Positions 52,496 to 52,571 of a stretch of 52,571 nucleotides of DNA are shown piece by piece. Both the position numbers and the translations under genes were made by a program. The DNA lies in assembly GCF_027451485.1 (NCBI RefSeq), contig NZ_DAIDJE010000094.1, positions 1 through 52,571 on the forward strand. Direction: 5' to 3'. Under the pieces are notes generated by a model. That model was not told the origin of the DNA and ran no database searches. It worked only from the letters and a program-made list of their open reading frames with translations. Every line of letters starts with the position of its first letter. Positions within the stretch are counted from its first letter, which is position 1. This DNA is from Bradyrhizobium sp. Its GTDB lineage: Bacteria > Pseudomonadota > Alphaproteobacteria > Rhizobiales > Xanthobacteraceae.

Positions 52496-52571
52496 TCCGT
52501 GGACTTATCGCCGCGCAGCCAATCATATGGTTGTCATACCAACCGTCAAACGGGTGACAGGCCATGCTGGA

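Noticed and set aside
1..52571. CRISPR arrays, tRNA or rRNA genes, complete insertion sequences
   Set aside because: No regularly spaced repeats, cloverleaf-like stretches, rRNA text or transposase motifs were recognised.

Overview
The window is high-GC alphaproteobacterial DNA, most likely from Bradyrhizobium or a close relative (Nitrobacteraceae/Xanthobacteraceae). The evidence is the fused salicylyl-CoA 5-hydroxylase/flavin oxidoreductase, many branched-chain-type and Bug-type solute-binding proteins, numerous GGDEF/EAL proteins, GC-rich REP-like intergenic repeats of the kind common in that group, and a perfect TTAA-N7-TTAA CtrA box. No rRNA, tRNA, CRISPR array or complete insertion sequence was seen.

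Layout. (1) 1-5.9 kb: CoA-linked aromatic catabolism on the minus strand (FAD monooxygenase, fused salicylyl-CoA 5-hydroxylase/old-yellow-enzyme protein, enoyl-CoA hydratase, short-chain dehydrogenase). Two related AT-rich palindromes lie just upstream of the two transcription units. (2) 5.9-11 kb: a TauE/SafE permease, a CHASE-GGDEF-EAL sensor and a divergent periplasmic binding protein. (3) 11-14.8 kb: a three-subunit molybdenum hydroxylase in FAD, 2Fe-2S, Mo order with ATGA overlaps. (4) 15-27 kb: a catabolic/uptake region with a luciferase-like monooxygenase, a two-component flavin monooxygenase with its reductase and a coupled TetR regulator, two beta-hydroxyacid dehydrogenases, a complete LivKHMGF-type ABC transporter and an ACMSD-like amidohydrolase. 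Three copies of one operator-like sequence, TTATCR-NN-YGATYA, lie 76-118 bp upstream of three of its transcription units. This is the best candidate here for an undescribed regulon. (5) 27-31 kb: zeta-class GST/maleylpyruvate isomerase, DJ-1/PfpI protein, quinone oxidoreductase and a class III CoA transferase with a clear terminator. (6) 31.4-33.2 kb: a decayed phage packaging cassette made of tiny, mostly overlapping genes around a truncated terminase. (7) 33.4-43.5 kb: secreted Pro-rich protein, Kup potassium transporter, an MHYT-PAS-GGDEF-EAL gene broken by one extra base, periplasmic tandem ABM-domain protein, a two-component system, an SCO1/SenC protein and a Tat-exported metallo-beta-lactamase-fold protein. 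(8) 43.5-45.8 kb: a Bug-type binding protein, a DUF1932 dehydrogenase and the deleted remnant of a third gene, an amidohydrolase. (9) 46-51 kb: the PrkA-YeaH-SpoVR stress operon. (10) 51.7-52.5 kb: a three-TM protein with a cyclic-nucleotide-binding domain.

How the genes fit together. Salicylyl-CoA hydroxylase, hydratase, dehydrogenase and a maleylpyruvate-isomerase-like GST would fit a route from salicylate-type acids through gentisate, although no gentisate dioxygenase or fumarylpyruvate hydrolase is visible. The 15-27 kb block looks like uptake (Liv), oxygenation (two flavin systems, possibly the Mo hydroxylase), oxidation (dehydrogenases) and ring or carboxyl processing (amidohydrolase) of an unidentified cyclic compound. 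Function assignments are from protein motifs read by eye, and no database search was run.
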